A stretch of DNA of 64,000 nt from Streptomyces halstedii. Lineage in GTDB: Bacteria > Actinomycetota > Actinomycetes > Streptomycetales > Streptomycetaceae. Of the stretch, positions 40,637 through 49,815 are shown one piece after another; position 1 is the first letter of the stretch; each line of letters opens with the position of its first letter. The notes under the pieces were generated by a model. That model did not search any database. It saw nothing but the letters and a program-made list of their open reading frames with translations, and was not told where the DNA came from. The stretch is taken from the NCBI GenBank assembly GCA_000720535.1, contig JOAZ01000009.1, positions 1-64,000 on the forward strand, given 5' to 3'. The translations under genes and the position numbers were made by a program.

Positions 40637-42868
40637 TCATTTTTCCGCGAAGTCTCCTGTGCCGCCTCCCCGCAGCCGGAAAGCCAGCCCCGTACAGCGC
40701 CTGCCGGCGGAAACCGTGCGGACCGCCTGGCCGATCGCCCTGCGCGAGCCGACCAGGACGACGAGCTTCTTCGCCCTGGTCACGGCCGTGTACAGCAGGT
40801 TCCGCTGGAGCATCATCCACGCGCTGGTGGTGACGGGGACGACGACCGCCGGGTACTCGCTGCCCTGGGAGCGATGGATCGTCATGGCGTAGGCGTGGGA
40901 CAGCTCGTCGAGCTCGTCGAAGTCGTACCCGATCTCCTCGTCCTCGTCGGTGAGGACGGTGAGCGTCTGCTCGTCCGTGTCGAGGGCGGTGACGACGCCG
41001 ACCGTGCCGTTGAAGACGCCGTTCGCCCCCTTCTCGTAGTTGTTCCGGATCTGGGTGACCTTGTCGCCGACCCGGAAGACCCGGCCGCCGAACCGCTTCT
41101 CCGGCAGGTCGGGGCGGCCCGGGGTGATGGCCTGCTGGAGGAGGCCGTTCAGATGGCCCGCACCGGCCGGACCCCGGTGCATCGGGGCGAGCACCTGCAC
41201 GTCACGGCGGGGGTTCAGCCCGAACTTGGCGGGGATACGGCGGGCCGCGACGTCCACGGCGAGCACCCCCGCGTCCTCCGTCTCGTCCTCCACGAACAGG
41301 AAGAAGTCGCTCAGCCCCTGGGTGTGCGGCGGGAGACCGGCGTTGATGCGGTGGGCGTTGGTGACGACACCGGACTGCTGGGCCTGCCGGAAGATCGTGG
41401 TCAGCCGGACCGAGGGCACCGGCCCGTCCTCCGCGAGCAGATCGCGCAGGACCTCCCCCGCGCCGACCGAGGGCAGCTGGTCCACGTCCCCGACCAGCAG
41501 GAGGTGGGCACCCGGTGCCACCGCCTTCACGAGTTTGTTGGCGAGGAGCAGGTCGAGCATCGACGCCTCGTCCACGACCACCAGGTCGGCGTCCAGCGGC
41601 CGTTCGCGGTCGTACGCCGCGTCCCCGCCCGGCTTCAGCTCCAGCAGCCGGTGCACGGTGGACGCCTCGGCGCCGGTCAGCTCGGAGAGCCGCTTCGCCG
41701 CCCGGCCGGTGGGAGCGGCCAGCACCACCGTGGCGTTCTTGGCGCGGGCCAGCTCCACCACGGACCGTACGGTGAACGACTTGCCGCAGCCGGGACCGCC
41801 GGTGAGGACGGCCACCTTCCGGCTGAGCGCGAGCCGTACGGCGGCCTGCTGCTCGGGCGCCAGCGTGGCCCCCGTACGCCGTGCGAGCCAGGACAGCGCC
41901 GCGTCCCAGTCGACGTCCTGGAAGGCCGGCATCCGGTCCTCCGGCGTGTGCAGCAGGCGCCGGACCTGGGCGGCGAGGGAGATCTCGGCGCGGTGGAAGG
42001 GCACGAGGTAGACGGCGGTGACGAGCGCGCCGTCCTCCGGGCCCGGCACCTTCTCCCGTACGACGCCCTCCGGGTCCTCGGCCAGCTCGGCCAGGCACTC
42101 GATGACGAGCCCCGTGTCCACCTGGAGGAGCTTCACCCCGTCCGCGATCAGCCGCTCCTCGGGCAGGAAGCAGTGGCCCTGGTCGGTGGACTGCGACAGC
42201 GCGTACTGGAGGCCCGCCTTGACGCGTTCCGGGCTGTCGTGCGGGATGCCGACGGCCTGGGCGATGCGGTCGGCGGTGAGGAAGCCGATGCCCCAGACGT
42301 CGGCGGCCAGCCGGTAGGGCCGGTTCCTCACGACGGAGATCGAGGCGTCCTCGTACTTCTTGTAGATACGGACGGCGATGGACGTCGAGACGCCGACGCT
42401 CTGGAGGAAGACCATGACCTCCTTGATCGCCTTCTGCTCCTCCCAGGCCGCGGCGATCATCTTCGTGCGCTTGGGCCCGAGCCTGGGCACCTCCACCAGC
42501 CGCTCGGGGTGCCGCTCGATGACGTCCAGGGTGTCCACGCCGAAGTGGGTGGTGATGCGGTCGGCCATGACGGGTCCGATGCCCTTGATCAGGCCGGAGC
42601 CGAGGTAGCGGCGGATGCCCTGGATCGTGGCCGGGAGGACCGTCGTGTAGTTGTCCACCTGGAACTGTTTGCCGAACTGCGGGTGCGAGGCCCAACGCCC
42701 CTCCATCCGCAGGGACTCACCGGGCTGCGCGCCCAGCAGCGACCCGACGACGGTGAGCAGGTCCCCGCTCCCCCGCCCGGTGTCGACGCGGGCGACGGTG
42801 TATCCGTTCTCCTCGTTGGCGTAGGTGATCCGCTCCAGGACGCCTTCGAGCACGGCGGTGTTGGACAT
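40637..42868 (-). CDS. recD2: RecD2-type ATP-dependent DNA helicase
   Basis: A 743-residue 5'-3' superfamily 1B helicase not associated with RecBC. The N-terminal OB/HhH part (about 1-330) includes the helix-hairpin-helix run LGSGLIKGIGPVMADRI and RLGPKRTKMIAAA. The motor has LTGGPGCGKSFTVR (motif I), VVVDEASMLDL (II), LVGDVDQLPSVGAGE (III), TTIFRQAQQSG (IV) and HAYAMTIHRSQGSEYP with LLYTAVTRAKKLVVLVGS (V-VI). Acts in DNA repair. Start at ATG 42868. The 197 bp before citrate synthase holds nothing I recognise. Confidence 0.94.
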   Translation of the reverse strand: MSNTAVLEGVLERITYANEENGYTVARVDTGRGSGDLLTVVGSLLGAQPGESLRMEGRWASHPQFGKQFQVDNYTTVLPATIQGIRRYLGSGLIKGIGPVMADRITTHFGVDTLDVIERHPERLVEVPRLGPKRTKMIAAAWEEQKAIKEVMVFLQSVGVSTSIAVRIYKKYEDASISVVRNRPYRLAADVWGIGFLTADRIAQAVGIPHDSPERVKAGLQYALSQSTDQGHCFLPEERLIADGVKLLQVDTGLVIECLAELAEDPEGVVREKVPGPEDGALVTAVYLVPFHRAEISLAAQVRRLLHTPEDRMPAFQDVDWDAALSWLARRTGATLAPEQQAAVRLALSRKVAVLTGGPGCGKSFTVRSVVELARAKNATVVLAAPTGRAAKRLSELTGAEASTVHRLLELKPGGDAAYDRERPLDADLVVVDEASMLDLLLANKLVKAVAPGAHLLLVGDVDQLPSVGAGEVLRDLLAEDGPVPSVRLTTIFRQAQQSGVVTNAHRINAGLPPHTQGLSDFFLFVEDETEDAGVLAVDVAARRIPAKFGLNPRRDVQVLAPMHRGPAGAGHLNGLLQQAITPGRPDLPEKRFGGRVFRVGDKVTQIRNNYEKGANGVFNGTVGVVTALDTDEQTLTVLTDEDEEIGYDFDELDELSHAYAMTIHRSQGSEYPAVVVPVTTSAWMMLQRNLLYTAVTRAKKLVVLVGSRRAIGQAVRTVSAGRRCTGLAFRLRGGGTGDFAEK

Positions 42869-43030
42869 GGGACCGACGGTATCGGGCGGGGGTGACAGTG
42901 CTCGGCCGGGCCCGTGAGGGACGGAGCGCGCGACGAGGGCGCCGCCGGGGCGGGCAGCCGTACCACCCCCCGCCCGCCCGGTCCTCAACGCCGGGTAGAC
43001 GCAGGGGAGATGACCGTCACCCGGCGGCGG

Positions 43031-43564
43031 TCACGGCGTGGGGGGTGTCACCGACGCGAGGTAGGTCGCGGCCTCGGTGCCGGTGTTGGTGTAGCGGTGG
43101 GGCCGTGCGGCGTCGAAGGTCAGGGCCTCCCCCGCCTGGAGCTCGAATCGCTGGTCGGCGAGGTGCACGGTGACCGTGCCGCTGATGACGTAGGCGCACT
43201 CCACGGCGACGTGGCTCCACTGCTCGTCACCGGAGGACTGACCGGGCTCCAGCGTGCCGAGCAGGACTTCGAGCTGGCCGTTGCCCGGGGTCAGACGCTC
43301 GTACTGCACGTGCCCCTTCGGCATCACCAGCCGGGAGCGTTCGCCGGCGCGGCTGTGGTGGGCCGTGAGCGGGGTCTGCCCGTGGAACAGCGAGGCGGTG
43401 GACGGGCCGAAGACGGTGCTCAGGGCACGCAGGGTCTTGAGACTGGGCTCGCGGACCCCCCGCTCCACCTGGCTGAGGAGGGTCGCCGACAGGCCGGTCT
43501 GCGCCGCGAGGTCGCGCAGGCTCAGTCCCGCCTCCGTCCGAAGCGCGCGTAGCTGATCTCCCAT
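43031..43564 (-). CDS. XRE-cupin transcriptional regulator
   Basis: A 177-residue regulator. The N-terminal helix-turn-helix (about 4-58) reads LRALRTEAGLSLRDLAAQTG, SATLLSQVERGVREPS. The C-terminal cupin (about 105-172) has LGTLEPGQSSGDEQWSHVAV and YVISGTVTVHLADQRFELQAGEAL (read in two parts). This PuuR/SutR-like type usually senses amines or amino acids. Divergent from the transporter and dehydrogenase genes, which it probably controls. GTG at 43567 is an equally possible start. Confidence 0.87.
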   Translation of the reverse strand: MGDQLRALRTEAGLSLRDLAAQTGLSATLLSQVERGVREPSLKTLRALSTVFGPSTASLFHGQTPLTAHHSRAGERSRLVMPKGHVQYERLTPGNGQLEVLLGTLEPGQSSGDEQWSHVAVECAYVISGTVTVHLADQRFELQAGEALTFDAARPHRYTNTGTEAATYLASVTPPTP

Positions 43565-43600
43565 CACGCGCCCAGGTTATCCGAGGAGCACGCACTCCCG

Positions 43601-43700
43601 TGCACGATTGTGCACGAGACGCTCATGACGCGACACGGGGAGAGCACGTTTTACCCGGCAGGTCAACTGTTGACAGGAATGGGATGTGCACTGTTGTGTA
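43601..43700. promoter_or_regulatory. Operator and promoter elements of the divergent region
   Basis: Two similar sequences, TGCACGATTGTGCA (43601-43614) and TGCACTGTTGTGTA (43687-43700), match at 11 of 14 positions and may be twin XRE-cupin sites. Between them is the perfect palindrome GTCAAC-T-GTTGAC (43662-43674), which contains a consensus -35 TTGACA (43670-43675) reading toward the transporter. An AT-rich stretch follows at 43705-43718. Confidence 0.5.
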
Positions 43701-43759
43701 GCGATGTAAATAAATACACATCCTGCTGTCCCCGACGTTGTGGAGAGAGGTTCATCGCC

Positions 43760-45217
43760 ATGAGCGACGAACGGCCCCTGGTGTTTCGTGGAGGAAGACC
43801 CCTGGCGTTCCTGCCGGTGGCCGTCTTCCTCGCCTTCTGCATTGTCTTCTTCGTCGTGTTCAAGACGTTCGACATGACGGCGCTGGCCGCGGGAGGCGTC
43901 GTCGCGCTGCTGGTCGGTGCGGTGTTCGCCAGGTCGTACTCGACGTACTGGTCCGCCGTGACCCGGGGTATCGGGTCCTCCACGGCGGTGACGATCGTGA
44001 TGATCCTCTTCTGCGTGGGACTGATGTCCGCGCTGATCAAGGAGACGAACGTCTCGGGCGGGTTCGTGTGGCTCGCCGACTTCCTCGGCGTCGGCGGCGG
44101 CACCTTCACGCTCTTCACGTTCGTCGCGGTGTGCGTCATCTCGATGTCGACGGCGTCGTCCATCGGCACGATGTTCACCGCGTTCCCGATCTTCTACCCG
44201 GCGGGCGTGCTCCTCGGCGCCGAGCCGGCGTTCCTCGCCGCCGCGATCATCTCCGGCGCGATCTTCGGTGACAACGTCGCACCGATCTCCGACACGACCG
44301 TCATCTCGTCGTCGACCCAGTCCTTCCGCCGTAAGGACGGGAACGCGGACATCGCGGGAGTCGTGCGCAGCCGGGCCCGTTTCGCGTTCACGGCTGCGGT
44401 CGTGGCGGCCGTCGGGTTCTTCGCGCTGGGGGCGTCCGGTCGTTCGGGCGACACCGCCCAGTCCCAGCAGCTCCTCCAGCAGGCGTCCGACCCGCTCGCC
44501 CTCGTGATGCTGGTCCCCGTCGCGCTCATGCTCGTGGTGGCGCTGCGGACCCGCGACATCTTCAAGGCGGTCACGGTCGGACTGGTGTCCGGCATCGTCA
44601 CCGGACTCGCCTCGGGACTCCTGTCCCTGGACGGCGTCATCGGCGTCTCCGACGGGGCCCCGACGGGATTCCTGGTCGCGGGCGTCGGCAGCATGCTCAG
44701 TGTGATCGCCCTGGTGGTGACCGTGTTCGGCATCATGGGCGTGCTGACCGAGGCGGGCATCCTCGACTGGCTGGTGAGCGCGCTGACCGGCAGCCGTCTG
44801 TCGCGGACCCCGCGTGGCGCGGAACTGGCGATCGGCATGGGCATCTCGGGCACCACGCTGCTGTTCGGCGGCGTGAACTCCGCCGCGATGCTCACCTTCG
44901 GCCCCGTCGCCGACAAGATCGGCGCCCGCGTCGGCCTGCACCCGTACCGCCGGGCGGTCGTCATGGACTGCTTCGCGATGGGAATCGCCTCCATCGTGCC
45001 CGTCCTCAGCGCCTACCTGTTCATCGGCGCACAGCTCACGACCGGGATCGAGGGAGTTCCCGCACTGGCCACGACGGAGATCTTCGTCGCCATGCTCTAC
45101 CCCCTCGTCCTCACCGTCGTCATGGTCCTCGCGGCCGTCACCGGCTGGGGCCGCCGCTTCGAGGGCCCCGAGGGCATCGAGCTGAAGCAGCCCGAGAGCG
45201 TGCCGGCCACGGTCTGA
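43760..45217 (+). CDS. NhaC-family transporter
   Basis: A 485-residue membrane protein with 11-12 helices. It has the NhaC-type core: SMSTASSIGTMFTAFPIFYP, AAIISGAIFGDNVAPISDTT (conserved GDN-x-SP/ISDTT region) and a late FGGVNSAAMLTFGPVADKIG. Family members exchange Na+ and H+, and some carry organic cations or amino acids. Here the gene is the first of a catabolic operon, so uptake of the amine or imino acid substrate is the more likely job. Start at ATG 43760 with GGAGAGAGG upstream. Confidence 0.84.
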   Translation: MSDERPLVFRGGRPLAFLPVAVFLAFCIVFFVVFKTFDMTALAAGGVVALLVGAVFARSYSTYWSAVTRGIGSSTAVTIVMILFCVGLMSALIKETNVSGGFVWLADFLGVGGGTFTLFTFVAVCVISMSTASSIGTMFTAFPIFYPAGVLLGAEPAFLAAAIISGAIFGDNVAPISDTTVISSSTQSFRRKDGNADIAGVVRSRARFAFTAAVVAAVGFFALGASGRSGDTAQSQQLLQQASDPLALVMLVPVALMLVVALRTRDIFKAVTVGLVSGIVTGLASGLLSLDGVIGVSDGAPTGFLVAGVGSMLSVIALVVTVFGIMGVLTEAGILDWLVSALTGSRLSRTPRGAELAIGMGISGTTLLFGGVNSAAMLTFGPVADKIGARVGLHPYRRAVVMDCFAMGIASIVPVLSAYLFIGAQLTTGIEGVPALATTEIFVAMLYPLVLTVVMVLAAVTGWGRRFEGPEGIELKQPESVPATV

Positions 45218-45314
45218 CACGCCCCGGAAGCACGCCGGTCGCAGCCTGACACGCCCCGGAAGCACGCCGGCCACGGTCTGACACAGCCCGGAAGCACGCC
45301 GGTCGCAGCCTGAA
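45202..45314 (+). repeat. 32 bp tandem repeat overlapping a stop codon
   Basis: About 3.5 copies of a 32-base unit start at 45202, 45234, 45266 and 45298. Each contains GCCGGYC, a YCTGACAC segment and CCCGGAAGCAC; units alternate between GCCACGGTC and GTCGCAGCC variants. The first unit includes the last codons and TGA of the transporter gene, so the gene's end has been copied downstream. Confidence 0.85.
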
Positions 45315-45365
45315 CGGCCGTGGCACGTACCCGCACCCCCCACCGGACGAGGTTGGAGCACACAC

Positions 45366-46304
45366 ATGGACCGCAACACAGTCGACTGGCGCGGCTACAT
45401 CCCCGCCGTCACCACCCCCTTCACCCGCGACGGAGCGCTCGACCTCGACGCCCTGCACGTACAGCTGGCATGGCTCGCCGACGAGGGCGTCCAGGGCGCG
45501 ATCCTGGCCGGAACCAGCGGCGAGTGGTTCGCCATGTCGGCGCGGGAGCGCGCCGACCTGTTCGCGGCGGGCGCCGAGCACCGCAGTGCCGCCTTCCCCG
45601 TCCTCGGCGCCTGCAACGCCTTCACCCCCGACGAGGCGATCACCCACGCCCGCGCCGCGCGGGCGGCCGGTCTCGACGGCACCCTCCTCACCCCGCCGCC
45701 CTACATCGTGCCCAACAGGAAGGAGATCGTCGGGTTCTACCGGGCGGTCAGCGACGCCGTCGACATCCCGATGACCGTGTACAACTGGCCGCGCGGCTGC
45801 GTCGTGGACATGGACGTCGACCTGCTGGGCGAACTCGCGCAGCTGGAGAGCGTCGTGGCCGTCAAGAACTCGACGGGGGACTTCGCGAGCTTCCTCGCGG
45901 GGATGTACGCCCTGGAGGACCAGGTACGGTACTTCGGCCTGCCGACCAGTGCCCTCGGCGCCGACCTCGCGATACTCGGCCACGGCGACGGACTGATGGG
46001 GACGGGCGGCATCCTCGGCCGCGACCAGGCCGATTTCTGGAACGCCGTCGACGCGGGAGACCGGGAGCGCGCCATCCGGCTGGGCGAGAAGGACCGCGTC
46101 TACATGAAAGCGTGGTTCCGCCCCGACTACGGCGTGCAGTTCGGCAACCAGCAGGCGATCATCAAGACCGCGCTGCGGCTGCGCGGCATCCCGGCGGGGT
46201 TCGTGCGGTCGCCGCTGCTCGAACTCACCGGGGACGAGGTCGCCCGCGTCGAGGCGACCCTGCGTGAACTCGGCATCGAGACGGTCGCCCTCACCGATGA
46301 GTGA
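45366..46304 (+). CDS. DapA-family enzyme, likely 1-pyrroline-4-hydroxy-2-carboxylate deaminase
   Basis: A 312-residue class I aldolase-like barrel of the dihydrodipicolinate synthase superfamily. Seen are GTSGEWFAMSARERADL (substrate carboxylate loop), the catalytic tyrosine in MTVYNWPRG, and the Schiff-base lysine in ESVVAVKNSTGDF. In hydroxyproline catabolism a DapA-family deaminase acts on the product of D-hydroxyproline dehydrogenase, and such a dehydrogenase follows here, so that role is inferred from context. Other keto-acid aldolase roles remain possible. The next ATG overlaps its stop by eight bases. Confidence 0.8.
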   Translation: MDRNTVDWRGYIPAVTTPFTRDGALDLDALHVQLAWLADEGVQGAILAGTSGEWFAMSARERADLFAAGAEHRSAAFPVLGACNAFTPDEAITHARAARAAGLDGTLLTPPPYIVPNRKEIVGFYRAVSDAVDIPMTVYNWPRGCVVDMDVDLLGELAQLESVVAVKNSTGDFASFLAGMYALEDQVRYFGLPTSALGADLAILGHGDGLMGTGGILGRDQADFWNAVDAGDRERAIRLGEKDRVYMKAWFRPDYGVQFGNQQAIIKTALRLRGIPAGFVRSPLLELTGDEVARVEATLRELGIETVALTDE

Positions 46305-47499
46305 GTCGTACGACGTCGTGGTCGTCGGCGGCGGGCTGCTCGGCTGCCTCACGGCCTGGATGGCGGCACGCGACGGCGCGCGCGTGCTGCTGGTCGACAA
46401 GGACCAGGTGAACCAGCACGCCTCCGGGCAGAACGCCGGAAGCCTGCACTTCCAGCTGGAGTACCGGATGGTCGAGGCCGGCGAGGAGGCCGCGCGGGTC
46501 GCGGCGGAGGCCATGCCGCTGCACCTCGACGCCGCGGCGATGTGGGCCCGCCTGGAGGAAGAGATCGGCGAGTCGCTCGGTGTGCGCCAGACCGGCGGAC
46601 TCATGGTCGCCGAGAACGCGGACCAGGTCGGGATGCTCGAATTCAAGGCCGAGCTGGAACGCTCCTGGGGCCTCGACGTCCGCACGCTCGACCGCTCCGA
46701 GCTCGACACGGTCGCGCCGTACCTCTCCCGGGACATCGTCGCGGCCAACCTCAGCGCGCTGGAGGGCAAGGCCGACGCGCGCATCGCCGCACCCGCGGTC
46801 GCCCGCGCCGCCGTCGCGGCCGGGGCGGCCGTGTGCGCGCGCACCCGTCTGACCGGCGCGTCTCACACGCCGACCGGGTGGGACGTCACCCTCCGGGAGA
46901 CGGACCGCACGGGAGAGGTACGGACACGCACCGTCCGGACGGCCGCGGTCGTGATCGCCGCCGGGGTGTGGACGACCGAGCTCGGCCAGGTCTTCGGCGC
47001 CGGGCTGCCCACCGTCCCGCTCGCCCTGACGATGACGGTCACCTCGAAGGTCCCCGCCTTCATCCCCCACCTCGTCCAGCACGCGGGCGCCCGTCTGTCG
47101 CTCAAGCAGTCGCTCGACAAGACGGTCCTCATCGGCGGGGGCTGGCCCGCACGGCTCATGAGGGACGCGGACGGCGCCCCGGAGTTCGACCGCAAGCACC
47201 AGTTGATCCCCCGGTCGATCGCCGGAAACGCCCGCGCGGCCGTGAACGCCGTGCCCTCGCTGGAACGGGTGCCCGCCGTACGCAGCTGGGTCGGCACGAC
47301 GACGGTCGCCCCCGACCAGCTCCCGCTCGTGGGCGCGGTCAAGGGCGCGCCGGGCGTGTTCGTCGCCACCGGCGGATCGGCGTTCACCCTGGGTCCGAGC
47401 TTCGCGCGGGTGCTGACCGGCCTGCTCGCCGGGCGCTCGCCCGACATCGACCTGGCACCGTACGACCCGGCCCGCTTCACGGAAGGGAGCACCCCATGA
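46297..47499 (+). CDS. FAD-dependent amine dehydrogenase subunit (DadA/LhpB-like)
   Basis: A 400-residue flavoprotein. VVVVGGGLLGCLTAWMAARD binds FAD, with the downstream HASGQNAGSLHFQLEY segment typical of D-amino-acid or sarcosine/hydroxyproline dehydrogenase beta subunits. The C-terminal GVFVATGGSAFTLGPSFARV completes the FAD site. With the next two genes it would form a three-part membrane-associated or cytosolic dehydrogenase like LhpBEF/HcnABC. Substrate assigned only by analogy. Confidence 0.85.
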   Translation: MSESYDVVVVGGGLLGCLTAWMAARDGARVLLVDKDQVNQHASGQNAGSLHFQLEYRMVEAGEEAARVAAEAMPLHLDAAAMWARLEEEIGESLGVRQTGGLMVAENADQVGMLEFKAELERSWGLDVRTLDRSELDTVAPYLSRDIVAANLSALEGKADARIAAPAVARAAVAAGAAVCARTRLTGASHTPTGWDVTLRETDRTGEVRTRTVRTAAVVIAAGVWTTELGQVFGAGLPTVPLALTMTVTSKVPAFIPHLVQHAGARLSLKQSLDKTVLIGGGWPARLMRDADGAPEFDRKHQLIPRSIAGNARAAVNAVPSLERVPAVRSWVGTTTVAPDQLPLVGAVKGAPGVFVATGGSAFTLGPSFARVLTGLLAGRSPDIDLAPYDPARFTEGSTP

Positions 47500-47786
47500 C
47501 CAGGGACGACACCTGGCGTCGTACCGCGCGTCGGCGCGGGGCCGCCGTGACCGTCGTCGTGGACGACGAACCGGTACCCGCCTGTACGGGCGAGACGGTC
47601 GCCGCGGCCATGCTGACCGCGGGCGCCGCGTTCGAACAGGACAGCGGCGGAACGCCCCGTGCGCCGCTCTGCACCATGGGGACGTGCTTCGAGTGCGCCG
47701 CCACGGTCGACGGCCGGCCGCTGACGCGCACCTGTCTCGTGCCGGTACGCGACGGCATGGTCGTCGAGACATCGAGGAGGCTGTGA
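47496..47786 (+). CDS. [2Fe-2S] subunit of the dehydrogenase
   Basis: A 96-residue ferredoxin-like subunit. The cluster ligands are in PLCTMGTCFECAATVDG and the later TRTCLVPV (Cys-x4-Cys-x2-Cys...Cys). It corresponds to the small subunit between the two flavoproteins in sarcosine-oxidase-like and hydroxyproline dehydrogenases. ATGA overlap with the preceding gene and TGATG overlap with the next indicate tight coupling. Confidence 0.88.
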   Translation: MTRDDTWRRTARRRGAAVTVVVDDEPVPACTGETVAAAMLTAGAAFEQDSGGTPRAPLCTMGTCFECAATVDGRPLTRTCLVPVRDGMVVETSRRL

Positions 47787-49360
47787 TGGGGCGGACCGGG
47801 ACGGACCACAACGCCATCGGGCAGGCCGGGACGGAGCACAACGTCGTCGGACACGGGACCGGGCAGGCCGGGATGTTCGATCTCGCGGTCGTCGGCGCGG
47901 GTCCGGCGGGTATGGCGGCGGCCCTCACCGCGGCCGATCACGGCCTGAAGGTCGTCGTCGTCGACGAGCAGCAGCGGGCGGGCGGACAGATCTTCCGCCA
48001 GCCACCCGAGGAGTTCACCGGCAGCGTCCTGCGCCCCACCGCCGGTTACGGCTGGGCCACCGGGCTCATCCGGCGCTTCGAGGCGGACGAGCGGCTGACG
48101 ACCGAGTTCGGCTGGTCGGCGATCGGTGTGCTGTACGACGACGCGCTGCCCGGCGGCCTGTGCCTGGCGGTCAACCACCCGCAGGACGGCACACGCGTGA
48201 TCGGCGCTCGCCGCCTGCTGATCGCGACCGGCGCGTACGACCTTCCCGTCGCCTTCCCCGGCTGGACGCTGCCGGGCGTCATGACCGCCGGTGCCGTCCA
48301 GACGCTCGTCAAGGCACAGAAGATCGCACCCGTCGGCGACGTGGTCCTGGCCGGTGCCCACCCGCTGCTGCTGCTCGTGGCCGACCTGCTCGTCCGTGAG
48401 GGGGTGCGGGTGAGCGAGGTCGCCTTCGCGCAGAACATCCCGAAGCCGGCGGACCTGCTCCACGCGCTGGGCGCGGTGCCCGGTCATGTGCGGATGCTCG
48501 CGGAGACGGGCGGCATCCTGGCGCGGCTGGTGCGCAACGGGGTGCGTGTCTCGTCCCGGACCGTCGTGACGGCCGCCCGTGGCGAGGAACACGTCGCCCG
48601 GGTGGAGCTGGCCCGCGTCGACCGGCGGTGGAAGGTGACCGGCACACCCCGCGCGGTCGACGCCTCCCATCTGGTGCTGGGATACGGCTTCTCCGCCTCC
48701 ACCGAGCTCGCCCGCCAGATCGGCTGTGACCTCGTGTACGACTCACCGAAGGGCGGCTGGGTCGTTTCGCACGACGACCGGCTGCGGACCTCCGTCCCGG
48801 GGGTCTTCGTCGCGGGCGAGCCGACCGGCGTCGCCGGCGCCGACCAGTCCCGTGCCGAGGGCGAGTTGGCGGCCCTGGCGATCGCCGCCGACCTCGGCCG
48901 CGACGTGTCCGCCACGGCCCTGGCCGAGGCGGAACGCGGCATCCGTACGGCAACCCGTTTCTCCACCGTGGTGCAGCGGATGTTCGAGCCGGCCCGCGAG
49001 GCCCTCGGCGACCTCGCCGGGCGGGACACCACCGTGTGCCGGTGCGAGACGGTCACCCGCGGCACCCTCGACGACTTCCTCGAAGCGTCACCGTTCGTCA
49101 GCGATGTCAACGCCGTCAAACTCTCCTGCCGCACCGGCATGGGCCCCTGCCAGGGCCGCTACTGCGAAGGCAGCGTGGGCACGATCCTGGCGTCGGCACG
49201 GGAGCAGCCGATCGGGCTCGGCGGGCGCTTCTCCGCCCACCTGCCGATCAAACCCGTACCGGTGGGAGACCTCCGGACCCTCGACTCCTTCCTGGACGCC
49301 CCACCGGACGCCCCACCGGACGGGCCGGGTGGCGACGGCAGCGGCGCCGTCGACGGCTGA
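47786..49360 (+). CDS. NAD(P)/FAD oxidoreductase subunit with BFD-type cluster
   Basis: A 524-residue protein: N-terminal FAD-binding LAVVGAGPAGMAAALTAADH, second dinucleotide site PVGDVVLAGAHPLLLLVADL, FVAGEPTGVAGADQSRAEG, and a C-terminal BFD-like [2Fe-2S] domain with VCRCETVTRG and SCRTGMGPCQGRYC. It matches the alpha subunit (LhpF/HcnB-like) of the three-part dehydrogenase. The first 28 residues are a repeated low-complexity leader (TGTDHN, AGTEHN, HGTGQAG) not usual in the family, and the tail has DAPPDAPPD repeats. Confidence 0.87.
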   Translation: MGRTGTDHNAIGQAGTEHNVVGHGTGQAGMFDLAVVGAGPAGMAAALTAADHGLKVVVVDEQQRAGGQIFRQPPEEFTGSVLRPTAGYGWATGLIRRFEADERLTTEFGWSAIGVLYDDALPGGLCLAVNHPQDGTRVIGARRLLIATGAYDLPVAFPGWTLPGVMTAGAVQTLVKAQKIAPVGDVVLAGAHPLLLLVADLLVREGVRVSEVAFAQNIPKPADLLHALGAVPGHVRMLAETGGILARLVRNGVRVSSRTVVTAARGEEHVARVELARVDRRWKVTGTPRAVDASHLVLGYGFSASTELARQIGCDLVYDSPKGGWVVSHDDRLRTSVPGVFVAGEPTGVAGADQSRAEGELAALAIAADLGRDVSATALAEAERGIRTATRFSTVVQRMFEPAREALGDLAGRDTTVCRCETVTRGTLDDFLEASPFVSDVNAVKLSCRTGMGPCQGRYCEGSVGTILASAREQPIGLGGRFSAHLPIKPVPVGDLRTLDSFLDAPPDAPPDGPGGDGSGAVDG

Positions 49361-49476
49361 GGGCGCGCCAGCCCCCTGGCGTGAACCGGGCCCGCGTCCT
49401 TATGCTGCGAGCTGTCCACCGCCGTCGCCCATCCCCCGTCCGGCCCGGCATCGCACTGTGCCGTAGGGAACTCACC

Positions 49477-49815
49477 ATGCCCGTCCGCCGGAACGCCACC
49501 GTCCTCGCCGCGATATCCGTCGCCGTCCTCCTGCTCGCCGCCTGTGGCAGCAGCGACGTGCACGGCACGATCACGGAGAAGGAGCACAAGGCGGCCCGCA
49601 CCACGTGGTCCACCGAGCCGGTCACCAAGAGGCAGTGCACCACGACCAAGAAGAACGGCACGTCCAAGAAGTCGTGCAGCACGGTGAAGACCGGCACCAA
49701 ACGCGTCTCGCACCGCGAGCCGGAGTGCTGGCAGATCGAGTTGGACGACGACAGGCACGAGCTGTGCATCGCCAAGAGCCGCTGGGACAAGGTGCGCGTC
49801 GGCGACCGGTGGTGA
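49477..49815 (+). CDS. Small putative lipoprotein
   Basis: A 112-residue exported protein. The signal peptide (ATVLAAISVAVLL) ends in lipobox LAAC, lipidating Cys22. The mature part is rich in Lys, Thr and Cys (KRQCTTTKKNGTSKKSCSTV) with four further cysteines that could pair, and a C-terminal ECWQIELDDD, ELCIAKSRWDKVRVGD. Function unknown; streptomycetes carry many such proteins. ATG 49477 follows a weak TAGGGAA. Confidence 0.72.
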   Translation: MPVRRNATVLAAISVAVLLLAACGSSDVHGTITEKEHKAARTTWSTEPVTKRQCTTTKKNGTSKKSCSTVKTGTKRVSHREPECWQIELDDDRHELCIAKSRWDKVRVGDRW

